A stretch of DNA of 64,000 nt from Rubricella sp038526735. GTDB taxonomy: Bacteria > Pseudomonadota > Alphaproteobacteria > Rhodobacterales > Rhodobacteraceae. The notes under the pieces were generated by a model, which saw only the letters and a list, made by a program, of their open reading frames with translations, had not been told where the DNA came from and did not search any database. The stretch covers positions 214,551 to 278,550 of the forward strand of contig JBCBGM010000001.1 of NCBI GenBank assembly GCA_038526735.1. Reading direction: 5' to 3'. How positions within the stretch are numbered: the stretch's first letter is position 1; each line of letters starts with the position of its first letter. A program made the translations under genes and the position numbers. Positions 15,307 through 24,353 of this stretch are shown here, piece by piece.

Positions 15307-18264
15307 ATGACAGAGCACTCGCCAAACGACCAGTTCCACAACTCTTCGTTCCTTCAGGGGCACAATCAGGAGTATGTGGAGCAACTCCACGCCAACTACG
15401 CCCGCGACCCCAACTCGGTTGACGAAAGCTGGCAGGAGTTCTTTGCCGCCCTCGGTGAAGAGGCAGAGGCCTCCCGCGCCGCGCAGGGCCCCTCTTGGGC
15501 GCGCAACGACTGGCCGCCCGCACCTGGCGGCGACCTGCTGCACGCGCTGGATTACCAGTGGGACGAGCCCACGCCAGAGACTGTTGCCAAAAAGGTGAAG
15601 GCGAAGGCGGCGGATGCAGGGGTTGTGGTCAACGAGGCGCAGGTCAAGCAGGCCGTCACCGACTCGATGCGCGCGCTGATGCTCATCCGCGCCTATCGTA
15701 TCCGGGGCCATCTGGCGGCAAACCTTGACCCGCTGAACCTCAAAGAGCCCGAGGATCACCCCGAGCTTGATCCGAAGTCCTATGGCTTTACCGCGTCAGA
15801 CTATGACCGCCCGATCTTCCTCGATCAGGTGTTGGGTCTGCAGACCGCGAACCTGCGCCAGATCCTTGAGATCGTGAAACGCACCTACTGTGGCACCTTC
15901 GCCCTGCAGTACATGCACATCTCAAACCCGGATGAGGCCGCTTGGCTGAAAGAGCGGATCGAGGGCTACGGCAAAGAGATCGCGTTTACCCGCGAGGGGC
16001 GGAAAGCGATCTTGAACAAGCTTGTCGAGGCCGAAGGGTTCGAGAAATTCCTGCACGTCAAATACACCGGCACCAAGCGTTTTGGTCTTGATGGCGGCGA
16101 GGCGACGATCCCTGCGATGGAGCAGATCATCAAGCGCGGTGGCGCGCTCGGTGTCAGCGAGATTGTCATCGGCATGCCCCACCGCGGACGCCTCTCGGTG
16201 CTCGCCAATGTGATGGGCAAACCCTACCGCGCGATCTTCAACGAGTTTCAGGGCGGCAGCTACAAGCCCGATGAGGTCGAGGGTTCCGGCGACGTGAAGT
16301 ACCACCTCGGTGCCTCGTCCGACCGTGAGTTTGACGGCAACACGGTGCACCTCTCGCTCACCGCGAACCCCTCCCACCTTGAGGCGGTCAACCCTGTGGT
16401 TCTCGGCAAGGCGCGCGCCAAACAAAGCCAGCGCGGCGACGGCCAGCACCATACGGTTCTGCCGGTTCTCCTGCACGGCGATGCGGCCTTTGCGGGGCAA
16501 GGTGTTGTCGCGGAGTGCTTTGGTCTTTCGGGTCTCAAAGGGCACAAGACCGGCGGCACGATCCATATCGTCGTCAACAACCAAATCGGCTTTACGACCA
16601 GCCCGCACAACTCCCGCTCCAGCCCGTATCCAACGGATATCGCCCTGATGGTAGAGGCGCCGATCTTCCACGTGAATGGTGATGACCCAGAGGCTGTGGT
16701 CCACGCGGCGAAGGTGGCGACCGAGTTCCGCCAGAAGTTCCACAAGGACGTGGTGCTCGACATCTTCTGCTACCGCCGGTTCGGGCACAATGAGGGTGAC
16801 GAGCCGATGTTCACCCAGCCCCAGATGTACAAAACCATCAAGGGCCACAAAACCACGTTGCAGCTCTACACCGAGCGCCTGGTGAAAGACGGCCTCATCC
16901 CCGAGGGCGAGATCGAAGACGCAAAAGCTCAGTTCCAAGCCTATCTGAACGAAGAGTTCGAGGCCGGAAAAGAGTTCCGCCCCAACAAAGCGGATTGGCT
17001 GGATGGCAAGTGGTCAGGCCTTGATCGCTCGAAAGAGACGTACCAGCGCGGCAAAACCGGCGTGGACCTCGACAAGCTCAAGAAGGTGGGCACTGCGCTC
17101 GCCACGTTGCCGGAAAGCGTGAAAGCACACCGGACGATTGAGCGTTTGATGGACGCCAAGATGAAGATGGTCGAGACGGGCGAAAACTTCGACTGGGCCA
17201 CTGCCGAAGCGCTCGCCTATGGCACGCTTTTGGCTGAGGGGTATCCGGTGCGCTTGTCTGGGCAAGATTGTACGCGGGGTACGTTCTCTCAGCGTCACTC
17301 AGGCATCATCGATCAGGAAACCGAAGAGCGTTACTACCCGCTCAACCACATCGAGGCGGGCCAGGCAGCCTATGAGGTCATCGACTCGATGCTCTCTGAA
17401 TACGCGGTGCTCGGCTACGAGTATGGCTATTCGCTGGCAGAGCCCAACACGCTCGTTTTGTGGGAAGGGCAGTTTGGCGACTTTGCCAACGGTGCGCAGA
17501 TCATGATCGATCAGTTCATCAGCTCGGGCGAAAGCAAATGGCTCCGGATGTCTGGCCTCGTGTTGCTGCTTCCCCATGGCTACGAGGGCCAGGGGCCAGA
17601 GCACTCGTCTGCGCGGCTTGAGCGGTTCTTGCAGCTGTCGGCACAAGACAACTGGATCGTGGCCAACTGCACCACACCGGCGAACTACTTCCACATCCTG
17701 CGCCGGCAGATCCACCGCAGCTTCCGCAAGCCGCTGGTGCTGATGACGCCAAAGTCTCTGCTGCGCCATAAGCTTTGCATCTCCACGATGGAGGATATGG
17801 GGCCTGACAGCTCGTTCCACCGCGTGCTTTGGGACGACGCCCAGAAAGGCAACTCCGACACCACACTGGTGGCGGACGACAAGATCAAGCGCGTGGTGAT
17901 GTGCTCAGGCAAGGTCTATTTCGACCTGCTCGCAGAGCGCGATGCCCGCGGCATCGACGATGTTTATCTCCTGCGGTTGGAGCAGTTCTATCCGTTCCCG
18001 GCGCAGTCCCTCTCCAAGGAGCTTGGGCGCTTCACCAACGCAGATGTCGTTTGGTGCCAGGAAGAGCCCAAGAACCAGGGCGCCTGGTTCTTTGTGGAGC
18101 CCAACATCGAATGGGTCCTCACCCGGATCAAAGCCAAGGTCAGCCGACCAACCTACGCGGGCCGCTCCGCTGCCGCCTCGCCGGCAACGGGCCTCGCCAG
18201 CCAACACAAAGTAGAACAGCAAGCGCTCATCGACGCGGCGCTGACCATTGAAGGGAAGAACTGA
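15307..18264 (+). CDS. sucA: 2-oxoglutarate dehydrogenase E1 component
   Basis: Thiamine-diphosphate decarboxylase of the 2-oxoglutarate dehydrogenase complex, 985 residues, a normal length. The N-terminus carries the E1o helix (SSFLQGHNQEYVEQLHANY) used for binding E2. Conserved blocks include GMPHRGRLSVLANVMGKP, the TPP/Mg segment HVNGDDPEAVVHAA, CYRRFGHNEGDEP and EQFYPFP. A strong GAGGAGGA ribosome site precedes ATG 15307. It is followed by sucB after one base, with sucCD upstream in the same operon. Confidence 0.98.
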   Translation: MTEHSPNDQFHNSSFLQGHNQEYVEQLHANYARDPNSVDESWQEFFAALGEEAEASRAAQGPSWARNDWPPAPGGDLLHALDYQWDEPTPETVAKKVKAKAADAGVVVNEAQVKQAVTDSMRALMLIRAYRIRGHLAANLDPLNLKEPEDHPELDPKSYGFTASDYDRPIFLDQVLGLQTANLRQILEIVKRTYCGTFALQYMHISNPDEAAWLKERIEGYGKEIAFTREGRKAILNKLVEAEGFEKFLHVKYTGTKRFGLDGGEATIPAMEQIIKRGGALGVSEIVIGMPHRGRLSVLANVMGKPYRAIFNEFQGGSYKPDEVEGSGDVKYHLGASSDREFDGNTVHLSLTANPSHLEAVNPVVLGKARAKQSQRGDGQHHTVLPVLLHGDAAFAGQGVVAECFGLSGLKGHKTGGTIHIVVNNQIGFTTSPHNSRSSPYPTDIALMVEAPIFHVNGDDPEAVVHAAKVATEFRQKFHKDVVLDIFCYRRFGHNEGDEPMFTQPQMYKTIKGHKTTLQLYTERLVKDGLIPEGEIEDAKAQFQAYLNEEFEAGKEFRPNKADWLDGKWSGLDRSKETYQRGKTGVDLDKLKKVGTALATLPESVKAHRTIERLMDAKMKMVETGENFDWATAEALAYGTLLAEGYPVRLSGQDCTRGTFSQRHSGIIDQETEERYYPLNHIEAGQAAYEVIDSMLSEYAVLGYEYGYSLAEPNTLVLWEGQFGDFANGAQIMIDQFISSGESKWLRMSGLVLLLPHGYEGQGPEHSSARLERFLQLSAQDNWIVANCTTPANYFHILRRQIHRSFRKPLVLMTPKSLLRHKLCISTMEDMGPDSSFHRVLWDDAQKGNSDTTLVADDKIKRVVMCSGKVYFDLLAERDARGIDDVYLLRLEQFYPFPAQSLSKELGRFTNADVVWCQEEPKNQGAWFFVEPNIEWVLTRIKAKVSRPTYAGRSAAASPATGLASQHKVEQQALIDAALTIEGKN

Positions 18265-18265
18265 C

Positions 18266-19780
18266 ATGAGCACCGAAGTCAGAGTACCGACGCTTGGCGA
18301 AAGCGTGACCGAAGCAACCGTCGCAACCTGGTTCAAAAAGCCCGGTGACACGGTGAACGCAGACGAAATGCTCTGTGAGCTGGAAACGGACAAGGTCACC
18401 GTCGAAGTGCCCTCCCCCTCCGCCGGCACGCTTGCAGAGATTGTTGCGAACGAAGGGGACACTGTCGGAGTGGACGCCCTCCTCGCGATGATCTCCGAGG
18501 GGGCGAGCGCCGGTGCGCCTGCCGCAGCTGCTCCGGCCGCTGCCGCTCCGGCCCCGGCTGCGAGTGCTGAAAGCGTTGACGTGATGGTCCCGGCCCTGGG
18601 TGAGTCTGTCACCGAGGCGACCGTCTCCACCTGGTTCAAGAAGGTCGGCGATGCCGTGGCCGCAGACGAGATGCTCTGTGAGCTGGAGACCGACAAAGTC
18701 TCTGTAGAGGTGCCCGCCCCCGCCGCTGGCACGATCACCGAAATCCTCGCCGCTGAGGGTGAGACTGTGAACGCAGGCGGCAAGCTGGCCGTGATGTCTG
18801 CGGGCGCAGGTGCAGCGGCGGCGGCCCCGGCAGCTGCCCCGGCCCCAGCAGCAGCCGCCCCGTCTGCGGGTGGCAAGGATGTCGAAAATGCGCCGTCCGC
18901 CAATAAGATCATGGCGGAGAAGGGCATCGACCCATCTACCGTCAGGGGCACCGGCAAAGACGGTCGCATCATGAAAGAGGACGCGATGCGCGCCCAACCC
19001 GCGCCGAACCCGGCTGCGGTCATCGCCGCAACGCCTGCCCCAGCCACAGCGCCGCGTGCGCCTGTGCCTGCAGATGACGCGGCGCGCGAAGAGCGGGTCA
19101 AGATGACCCGCTTGCGCCAGACCATCGCCCGCCGTCTGAAGGACGCGCAAAACACCGCCGCGATGCTGACCACCTACAACGAGGTGGACATGACCGCGAC
19201 GATGGCGCTGCGCAAAGAGTACAAAGACCAGTTCGAAAAGAAGCACGGCGTGCGCCTCGGCTTCATGTCGTTCTTCACTAAGGCGGTCTGCCACGCGCTC
19301 AACGAAGTGCCCGAGGTCAACGCAGAGATCGACGGGACCGACATCGTCTACAAGAACTATGCCCATATCGGGATTGCGACGGGTACGCCGCAAGGCCTTG
19401 TGGTGCCGGTGGTGCGCGATGCGCATCAGATGAGCTTTGCCCAGATCGAGGGCAAAATCACTGAGCTTGCAAAGCGCGGCCGCGACGGGAAACTGTCGAT
19501 GGCAGATATGCAGGGCGGCACGTTCACCATCTCGAACGGTGGTGTCTACGGCTCGTTGATGTCCTCGCCGATCCTGAACCCCCCGCAGTCGGGCATCTTG
19601 GGCATGCACAAAATCCAGGAACGCCCGATGGTCGAAAACGGCCAGATCGTCATCCGCCCGATGATGTACCTCGCGCTGAGCTACGACCACCGGATCGTGG
19701 ACGGAAAGGGTGCTGTGACATTCCTCGTGCGGGTGAAAGAGGCGCTGGAGGATCCACGACGGTTGTTGATGGATTTGTGA
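18266..19780 (+). CDS. sucB: 2-oxoglutarate dehydrogenase E2 (dihydrolipoyl succinyltransferase), two lipoyl domains
   Basis: Core E2 of the complex, 504 residues. Two tandem lipoyl domains are visible, with lysines Lys43 and Lys144 in ETDKV contexts 101 residues apart, joined by Ala/Pro-rich linkers. A peripheral subunit-binding domain (SANKIMAEKGIDPSTVRGTG) and the catalytic domain ending in SYDHRIVDGKGAV follow. Many E2o proteins have one lipoyl domain, so this is a duplication; the two copies are very similar. The ATG starts one base after the sucA stop. Confidence 0.97.
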   Translation: MSTEVRVPTLGESVTEATVATWFKKPGDTVNADEMLCELETDKVTVEVPSPSAGTLAEIVANEGDTVGVDALLAMISEGASAGAPAAAAPAAAAPAPAASAESVDVMVPALGESVTEATVSTWFKKVGDAVAADEMLCELETDKVSVEVPAPAAGTITEILAAEGETVNAGGKLAVMSAGAGAAAAAPAAAPAPAAAAPSAGGKDVENAPSANKIMAEKGIDPSTVRGTGKDGRIMKEDAMRAQPAPNPAAVIAATPAPATAPRAPVPADDAAREERVKMTRLRQTIARRLKDAQNTAAMLTTYNEVDMTATMALRKEYKDQFEKKHGVRLGFMSFFTKAVCHALNEVPEVNAEIDGTDIVYKNYAHIGIATGTPQGLVVPVVRDAHQMSFAQIEGKITELAKRGRDGKLSMADMQGGTFTISNGGVYGSLMSSPILNPPQSGILGMHKIQERPMVENGQIVIRPMMYLALSYDHRIVDGKGAVTFLVRVKEALEDPRRLLMDL

Positions 19781-19787
19781 GGCTAAA

Positions 19788-19822
19788 GCGCCGAACGGCA
19801 CGACCGTTCGGCGCATGCTTTT
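19788..19822 (+). terminator. Strong hairpin after sucB
   Basis: A perfect 11-bp stem (GCGCCGAACGG 19788-19798, CCGTTCGGCGC 19804-19814) with a 5-base loop is followed by ATGCTTTT. It begins 8 bases past the sucB stop. The T tract is short, so it may end most suc operon transcripts while letting some reach lpd, or it may protect the 3' end. Confidence 0.7.
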
Positions 19823-19842
19823 GATTGCAAGGAGATCAAGTC

Positions 19843-20070
19843 TTGGAAGCCTTCATCCAGCTAATCCCGCTTCTGACAATTGTGCTGAGTCAAGCTCTCG
19901 TCGCAGTTGCCATGGTAAACCGCAAAGGCTTAGGAAGCGGCGCGGTTCTTGCAGCATCAATTCCTCTTATCGGTGGTTTCGTTTTGCTGTGGATAGCCAG
20001 CAAAACCGACAAAGCCGTGCTAGAAGAATTGGAAAGATTGCGGAATGCGTTGGAAGACGACAACGCATGA
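19843..20070 (+). CDS. Small two-helix membrane protein of unknown function
   Basis: A 75-residue protein with two hydrophobic stretches (about 3-26 and 34-54) and a charged C-terminal helix (KTDKAVLEELERLRNALEDD). I place the start at TTG 19843 because AAGGAG (19829-19834) lies eight bases before it; an in-frame TTG at 19825 precedes this ribosome site. Its stop overlaps the ATG of the MAPEG gene (ATGA), indicating translational coupling. No family is recognised. It sits between sucB and lpd. Confidence 0.65.
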   Translation: MEAFIQLIPLLTIVLSQALVAVAMVNRKGLGSGAVLAASIPLIGGFVLLWIASKTDKAVLEELERLRNALEDDNA

Positions 20071-20474
20071 CCCCCGAACTCATCGCCCTCGCCCTTGCTG
20101 GCCTGCTCCAAGCCGCGCAATTCGCCCTTGTCTCGGTGAAGGCGAACCTTGAGGTCGGCCCCGGCAAAACCGCCTCCCCCCGCGACCGCAACCGCTTGGG
20201 TGGCGACCTGCAAGATCAACTTTCGACGAAGACCGCCCGCCTCTACCGCGCGCTCAACAACCATTTCGAAGGGCTGATCCTGTTCACCATGGCCGTGGTC
20301 GTGACAGAGCTCTCTGGCCAAAACTCGTACCTCACCATGACCTGCGCCTTCCTCTACCTCGGTGCGCGCGTCCTCTACATCCCCGCCTACTATTACGGCT
20401 GGGCCCCGTGGCGCTCTGCCATCTGGTTTGTGGGGTTTCTCGCGACCCTCACCATGCTGATCGCGGCGCTCTAA
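20067..20474 (+). CDS. MAPEG family membrane protein
   Basis: A 135-residue integral membrane protein with about four helices. The pattern TARLYRALNNHFEGLILFTMAVV and the closing LGARVLYIPAYYYG segment are typical of bacterial MAPEG proteins, related to microsomal glutathione S-transferases. The substrate is unknown. Its ATG overlaps the stop of the small membrane protein upstream. It lies between sucB and lpd, an arrangement seen in several Rhodobacteraceae as I recall, although a functional link is not obvious. Confidence 0.82.
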   Translation: MTPELIALALAGLLQAAQFALVSVKANLEVGPGKTASPRDRNRLGGDLQDQLSTKTARLYRALNNHFEGLILFTMAVVVTELSGQNSYLTMTCAFLYLGARVLYIPAYYYGWAPWRSAIWFVGFLATLTMLIAAL

Positions 20475-20531
20475 TGACCTTCATCTTGACCCAAATACCT
20501 GCGGGGTGAATGGCCCCGGCACGGGGACAGA

Positions 20532-20548
20532 GGGGGCGGCGAGCCCCC
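20532..20548. repeat. GC-rich intergenic hairpin upstream of lpd
   Basis: GGGGGC (20532-20537) and GCCCCC (20543-20548) enclose five bases within a G/C-rich 100-base spacer. The surrounding text resembles short GC-palindromic intergenic elements common in Rhodobacteraceae genomes. No second copy was recognised in this window, so calling it a dispersed repeat is a guess. Confidence 0.3.
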
Positions 20549-20578
20549 TGCCCCCGCTAACACTAGGAGACCTACAAA

Positions 20579-21967
20579 ATGGCTGACTACGACGTCATCG
20601 TGATCGGATCTGGCCCGGGCGGATACGTCTGCGCCATCCGCTGCGCCCAACTGGGCCTGAAAACTGCCTGTGTTGAGGGGCGCGAAACGCTCGGCGGCAC
20701 CTGCCTCAACGTGGGCTGCATTCCGTCCAAAGCGCTGCTGCACGCCTCTGAGCTCTACCACGAGGCCCACACCAACTTCACCAAGATGGGCATCATGGGC
20801 AAAGCGCCCTCGGTCGATCTGAAAAAGATGATGGAGTATAAGTCCGACACGATTGGCCAGAACACCAAGGGCATCGAGTTCCTGTTCAAAAAGAACAAGG
20901 TCGACTGGCTGAAGGGTTGGGGCAAGATCACAGCGCCGGGCAAAGTAGATGTCTCGGGCGAGGTCCACAACGCCAAGAACATCGTGATCGCCACGGGCTC
21001 TGACGTGGCGCCGCTGAATGGGGTTGAGGTGGATGAAAAGGTGGTCGTCACCTCCACTGGCGCGCTTGAGCTGACCTCGGTGCCAAAGAAAATGGTCGTC
21101 ATCGGCGCGGGTGTGATCGGGCTCGAGATGGGGTCGGTCTATGCCCGCCTTGGCTCTGAGGTGACCGTGATTGAGTTCCTCGACCGTATTCTGCCAGGCA
21201 TGGACGCGGAGGTTGCCAAGACCTTCCAACGCACGCTGACCAAGCAGGGCCTGAAGTTTGTGATGGGTGCTGCCGTGTCGTCTGCGGTGACGAAGGGCAA
21301 GAAAGCGAAGCTCTCTTACACGCTCCGCAAAGACAGCTCACAGCATGAGATGGACGCGGATGTCGTGCTCCTCGCCACCGGTCGTCGCCCCTACACCGAA
21401 GGGTTGGGCCTTGCCGAAGCGGGCGTTGAGATGACCGACCGCGGCATGGTCAAGACCGACGATCACTGGAAAACCAACGTCCCCGGCATCTACGCCATCG
21501 GCGACGTGATCGCGGGCCCGATGCTGGCGCATAAGGCCGAGGATGAGGGCATGGCCGTCGCCGAAACCATCGCCGGGCAGCATGGCCACGTAAATTACAA
21601 CGTGATCCCCGGTGTCGTGTATACGCACCCTGAGGTCGCTCAAGTCGGCAAAACCGAGGAAGAGCTCAAGGAAGAGGGCCGCGCTTACAAGGTCGGCAAA
21701 TTCTCGTTCATGGGCAACGGGCGGGCGAAGGCGAACTTTGCCGGCGACGGCTTTGTAAAGCTGCTCGCAGATAAAGAGACGGACCGCATCCTTGGCTGCC
21801 ATGTCATCGGCCCGATGGCGGGCGATCTGATCCACGAGGTTTGCGTCGCGATGGAATTCGGCGCGGCTGCCGAAGATCTCGCCCGCACCTGCCACGCGCA
21901 TCCGACCTTCTCTGAGGCAATGCGCGAGGCGGCCCTCGCCTGCGGAGATGGCGCAATCCACGCGTAA
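20579..21967 (+). CDS. lpdA: Dihydrolipoyl dehydrogenase (E3)
   Basis: FAD flavoenzyme that reoxidises the lipoyl groups of the 2-oxoglutarate (and possibly pyruvate) dehydrogenase complexes, 462 residues. Seen are the FAD-binding GSGPGGYVCAIRCAQLG, the redox disulfide GGTCLNVGCIPSK, the NAD-binding GAGVIGLEMGSVYARLG, and the C-terminal HAHPTFSEAM with the catalytic His-Glu region. Start ATG 20579, with CTAGGAGA upstream. It completes the suc operon set and is followed by a strong terminator. Confidence 0.97.
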   Translation: MADYDVIVIGSGPGGYVCAIRCAQLGLKTACVEGRETLGGTCLNVGCIPSKALLHASELYHEAHTNFTKMGIMGKAPSVDLKKMMEYKSDTIGQNTKGIEFLFKKNKVDWLKGWGKITAPGKVDVSGEVHNAKNIVIATGSDVAPLNGVEVDEKVVVTSTGALELTSVPKKMVVIGAGVIGLEMGSVYARLGSEVTVIEFLDRILPGMDAEVAKTFQRTLTKQGLKFVMGAAVSSAVTKGKKAKLSYTLRKDSSQHEMDADVVLLATGRRPYTEGLGLAEAGVEMTDRGMVKTDDHWKTNVPGIYAIGDVIAGPMLAHKAEDEGMAVAETIAGQHGHVNYNVIPGVVYTHPEVAQVGKTEEELKEEGRAYKVGKFSFMGNGRAKANFAGDGFVKLLADKETDRILGCHVIGPMAGDLIHEVCVAMEFGAAAEDLARTCHAHPTFSEAMREAALACGDGAIHA

Positions 21968-21988
21968 ACACTTCCCAAATACCCAGAG

Positions 21989-22020
21989 CGCCCCGTCAGA
22001 TTTGGCGGGGCGTTTTGTTT
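21989..22020 (+). terminator. Intrinsic terminator after lpdA
   Basis: CGCCCCG (21989-21995) and CGGGGCG (22006-22012) form a 7-bp stem with a 10-base loop, followed by TTTTGTTT. It lies 22 bases past the lpdA stop and separates the suc/lpd block from aroA. Confidence 0.88.
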
Positions 22021-22078
22021 GGGGTTTTGCCGCATCCATGACAGCGATATAGCGGCGCTGAACCAAACGGAGACACCC

Positions 22079-23428
22079 ATGGCAGGCCACGCCGCTGGAT
22101 ACCCTATGCAATCACGCGCGAGCGGGCCGCTGCGGGGAACTGCTGTGGTACCGGGCGACAAGTCGGTGTCTCATCGCTCGCTCATTCTGAGTGCCCTGGC
22201 GGTCGGGGAGAGCACGATTTCGGGTCTGCTCGAGGGCCAAGACGTGCTCGACACCGCCAAGGCAATGGCGGCGCTCGGTGCGGATGTTGATCGCGATGAG
22301 TGCGGAACTTGGCATGTGCATGGTGTTGGCGTTGGGGGCCTGCAAGAGCCCGAGGATGTGATCGACTGCGGCAACTCGGGCACGGGTGTGCGGCTTTTGA
22401 TGGGTCTGACGGCGACGCATCCGATCTCGGTCACCTACACGGGCGATGCCAGTCTGCGCAGCCGCCCTATGCAGCGTATCACTGACCCCGTCTCTCAGTT
22501 TGGCGCGCAGGCGTTTGGGCGACGCGGCGGGCGCTTGCCGCTCACGCTGGTAGGTGCCGCAAACCCGGTGCCAGTGCACTACACGGTGCCGATGCCCTCT
22601 GCACAGGTGAAGTCCGCCGTGTTGCTTGCCGGCCTCAACACGCCCGGTGAGACGGTGGTGATCGAGAAAGAGGCGACGCGCGATCACTCAGAGCGGATGC
22701 TCGCCGGGTTCGGCGCACAGATCACCACCGAAGAGAGCGACGAGGGGCGGGTGATCACGCTGATGGGTCAGCCTGAGTTGCAACCGCAGCAGATCGATGT
22801 GCCGCGCGACCCGAGCTCAGCGGCCTTTCCGGTCTGCGCAGCGCTGATGGTCGATGGGTCCGATGTTTTGGTGCCCAACATCGGCCTCAACCCAACGCGC
22901 GCGGGCCTTTACACGACACTGCAAGAGATGGGCGCAGACCTGACCTTTGAGAACATGCGCGAAGAGGGCGGCGAGCCTGTCGCGGACCTTCGCGCGAGGT
23001 TCAGCGCTCTCAAAGGCATCGAAGTGCCGCCAGAGCGCGCGGCGAGCATGATTGACGAGTATCCTATCCTCGCAGCCCTCGCGGCAACGGCTGAGGGCAC
23101 GACCGTCATGCGTGGCGTCAAAGAACTGCGCGTGAAAGAGTCCGATCGGATCGCCGCGATGGCGCGCGGGTTGGAGGCGCAGGGCGTGCAGATCGAAGAA
23201 GACGAAGACACGCTTATCGTCCACGGGCGCGGTGCGGATGGGGTGATGGGGGGCGGAACGGTCGAAACGCACCTCGACCACCGCATTGCAATGAGCTTTT
23301 TGTGCCTAGGCTTGGCCAGCCAAAAGCCTGTCGCGATTGATGACGCCGGTGGGATTGGCACGAGTTTTCCGGATTTTGGAGGCCTGATGACCTCCCTCGG
23401 AGGGAAGATCGAGGCCAAAAACCGGTGA
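22079..23428 (+). CDS. aroA: 3-phosphoshikimate 1-carboxyvinyltransferase (EPSP synthase)
   Basis: Shikimate-pathway enzyme joining PEP to shikimate-3-phosphate, 449 residues. The first substrate loop is PGDKSVSHRSLI, the PEP-site loop is GNSGTGVRLLMG, and DEYPILAALAA and VKESDRI are intact. The SAQVKSAVLLAGLN pattern and overall layout fit the class II group, while the loop keeps Gly where the known glyphosate-insensitive enzymes have Ala. The start is ATG 22079, six bases after ACGGAG. It overlaps the next gene and heads a run to cmk and rpsA. Confidence 0.97.
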   Translation: MAGHAAGYPMQSRASGPLRGTAVVPGDKSVSHRSLILSALAVGESTISGLLEGQDVLDTAKAMAALGADVDRDECGTWHVHGVGVGGLQEPEDVIDCGNSGTGVRLLMGLTATHPISVTYTGDASLRSRPMQRITDPVSQFGAQAFGRRGGRLPLTLVGAANPVPVHYTVPMPSAQVKSAVLLAGLNTPGETVVIEKEATRDHSERMLAGFGAQITTEESDEGRVITLMGQPELQPQQIDVPRDPSSAAFPVCAALMVDGSDVLVPNIGLNPTRAGLYTTLQEMGADLTFENMREEGGEPVADLRARFSALKGIEVPPERAASMIDEYPILAALAATAEGTTVMRGVKELRVKESDRIAAMARGLEAQGVQIEEDEDTLIVHGRGADGVMGGGTVETHLDHRIAMSFLCLGLASQKPVAIDDAGGIGTSFPDFGGLMTSLGGKIEAKNR

Positions 23429-23955
23429 TCAACCGGGTCGCATATCTGAGTCTCGTGGCCCTCACGGTCGCCACCTACCTCGCGATGCTGACCTGGACGC
23501 TGCCCGGAATTCTGGCAGAAGCTGGAGGGTTGATCCCGCTGGAGCTTCGGCTCTCAGGCTACACGTATTTCGATGCGGTCGCGTTTTTGAACGAGCTTTC
23601 TCCGGCGGGGTTGGCACTCTACCGCGGGCCACACGCCTATCTGCTCGCGTTCTTCCCTGCACTTTTGGCCTTGAGCATGGCGCTGCCGGTCAACGGGCTA
23701 TTGCACGGACGTTTGATCGGGTTTCGCTTGATCGGTGTGCTGATCCCGATGTTTGCCGCCGTGAACAATTACACCGAAAACATCCTGATGGCGCGAATGC
23801 TCTCCCTCGGGGCGGAGAGGATCACGCCGGAGTTGGTGGAGCTCACAAGCCGCGCCACCGTCATGAAAGCGAGCTTTTTCTCGATCAGCGCAATCCTCAC
23901 GGCTGCACTGATCATCGCCCGCTGGTGGGACATTCGACGGGGCGCCACGGAATGA
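23425..23955 (+). CDS. Membrane protein of unknown function between aroA and cmk
   Basis: A 176-residue protein with about four hydrophobic segments (roughly 5-28, 70-90, 98-116 and 148-166). The GTG start overlaps the aroA stop (GTGA), and its own stop overlaps the start of the GFA-family gene. No catalytic motif is recognised. The tight overlaps mean it is translated with aroA, but nothing ties it to aromatic biosynthesis. Confidence 0.75.
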   Translation: MINRVAYLSLVALTVATYLAMLTWTLPGILAEAGGLIPLELRLSGYTYFDAVAFLNELSPAGLALYRGPHAYLLAFFPALLALSMALPVNGLLHGRLIGFRLIGVLIPMFAAVNNYTENILMARMLSLGAERITPELVELTSRATVMKASFFSISAILTAALIIARWWDIRRGATE

Positions 23956-24353
23956 CACATTCTGGCAGCTGCATTTGCGGGCAGATCACGTTTGAGGTTG
24001 AGGGGCCTTTGGGCAAGGCCGTGGGCTGTCATTGCGCGCAATGCCGCAAAGGGTCTGGCCACTATGTGGTCGCAACCGCCGCGCCGGTTGATGCGATCAG
24101 CATTTCGGGCACTGTCGCGTGGTACGCCTATAAACCCGGCACAGAGCGCGGGTTTTGCGGCACCTGTGGCGCGCAGCTGTTTTGGCGCAAACGCGGAGAG
24201 CCTTCGATGTCGATCATGATGGGCGCGTTTGATAGGGAGACGGACCTCACCCTCGCCGGGCACATTTATGTCGGCGAAAAGCCCGGATACTACGACCTTG
24301 ACGAAACCCTCCCGGCCTCGGCCGGGGACAGCGAGACACTGACCAACCGCTGA
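23952..24353 (+). CDS. GFA (glutathione-dependent formaldehyde-activating) family protein
   Basis: A 133-residue zinc protein of the GFA/CENP-V family. Cysteine motifs are in the expected order: GSCICGQITFEV, VGCHCAQCRKGSG and GFCGTCGAQLFW. The family is named for an enzyme proposed to speed S-hydroxymethylglutathione formation, but most members have no proven activity. ATG 23952 overlaps the upstream stop, and its stop overlaps the cmk ATG (TGATG), so it belongs to the aroA-cmk operon. Confidence 0.85.
   Translation: MTHSGSCICGQITFEVEGPLGKAVGCHCAQCRKGSGHYVVATAAPVDAISISGTVAWYAYKPGTERGFCGTCGAQLFWRKRGEPSMSIMMGAFDRETDLTLAGHIYVGEKPGYYDLDETLPASAGDSETLTNR

Noticed and set aside
18227..19816. Minus-strand frame of 529 codons across sucB
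   Set aside because: Antisense shadow. Its apparent repeats only reflect the duplicated lipoyl domains and Ala/Pro linkers.
22750..22758. GTGATCACG in aroA
   Set aside because: Single coding-region match to the 8-base core, explained by codons; no partner site.
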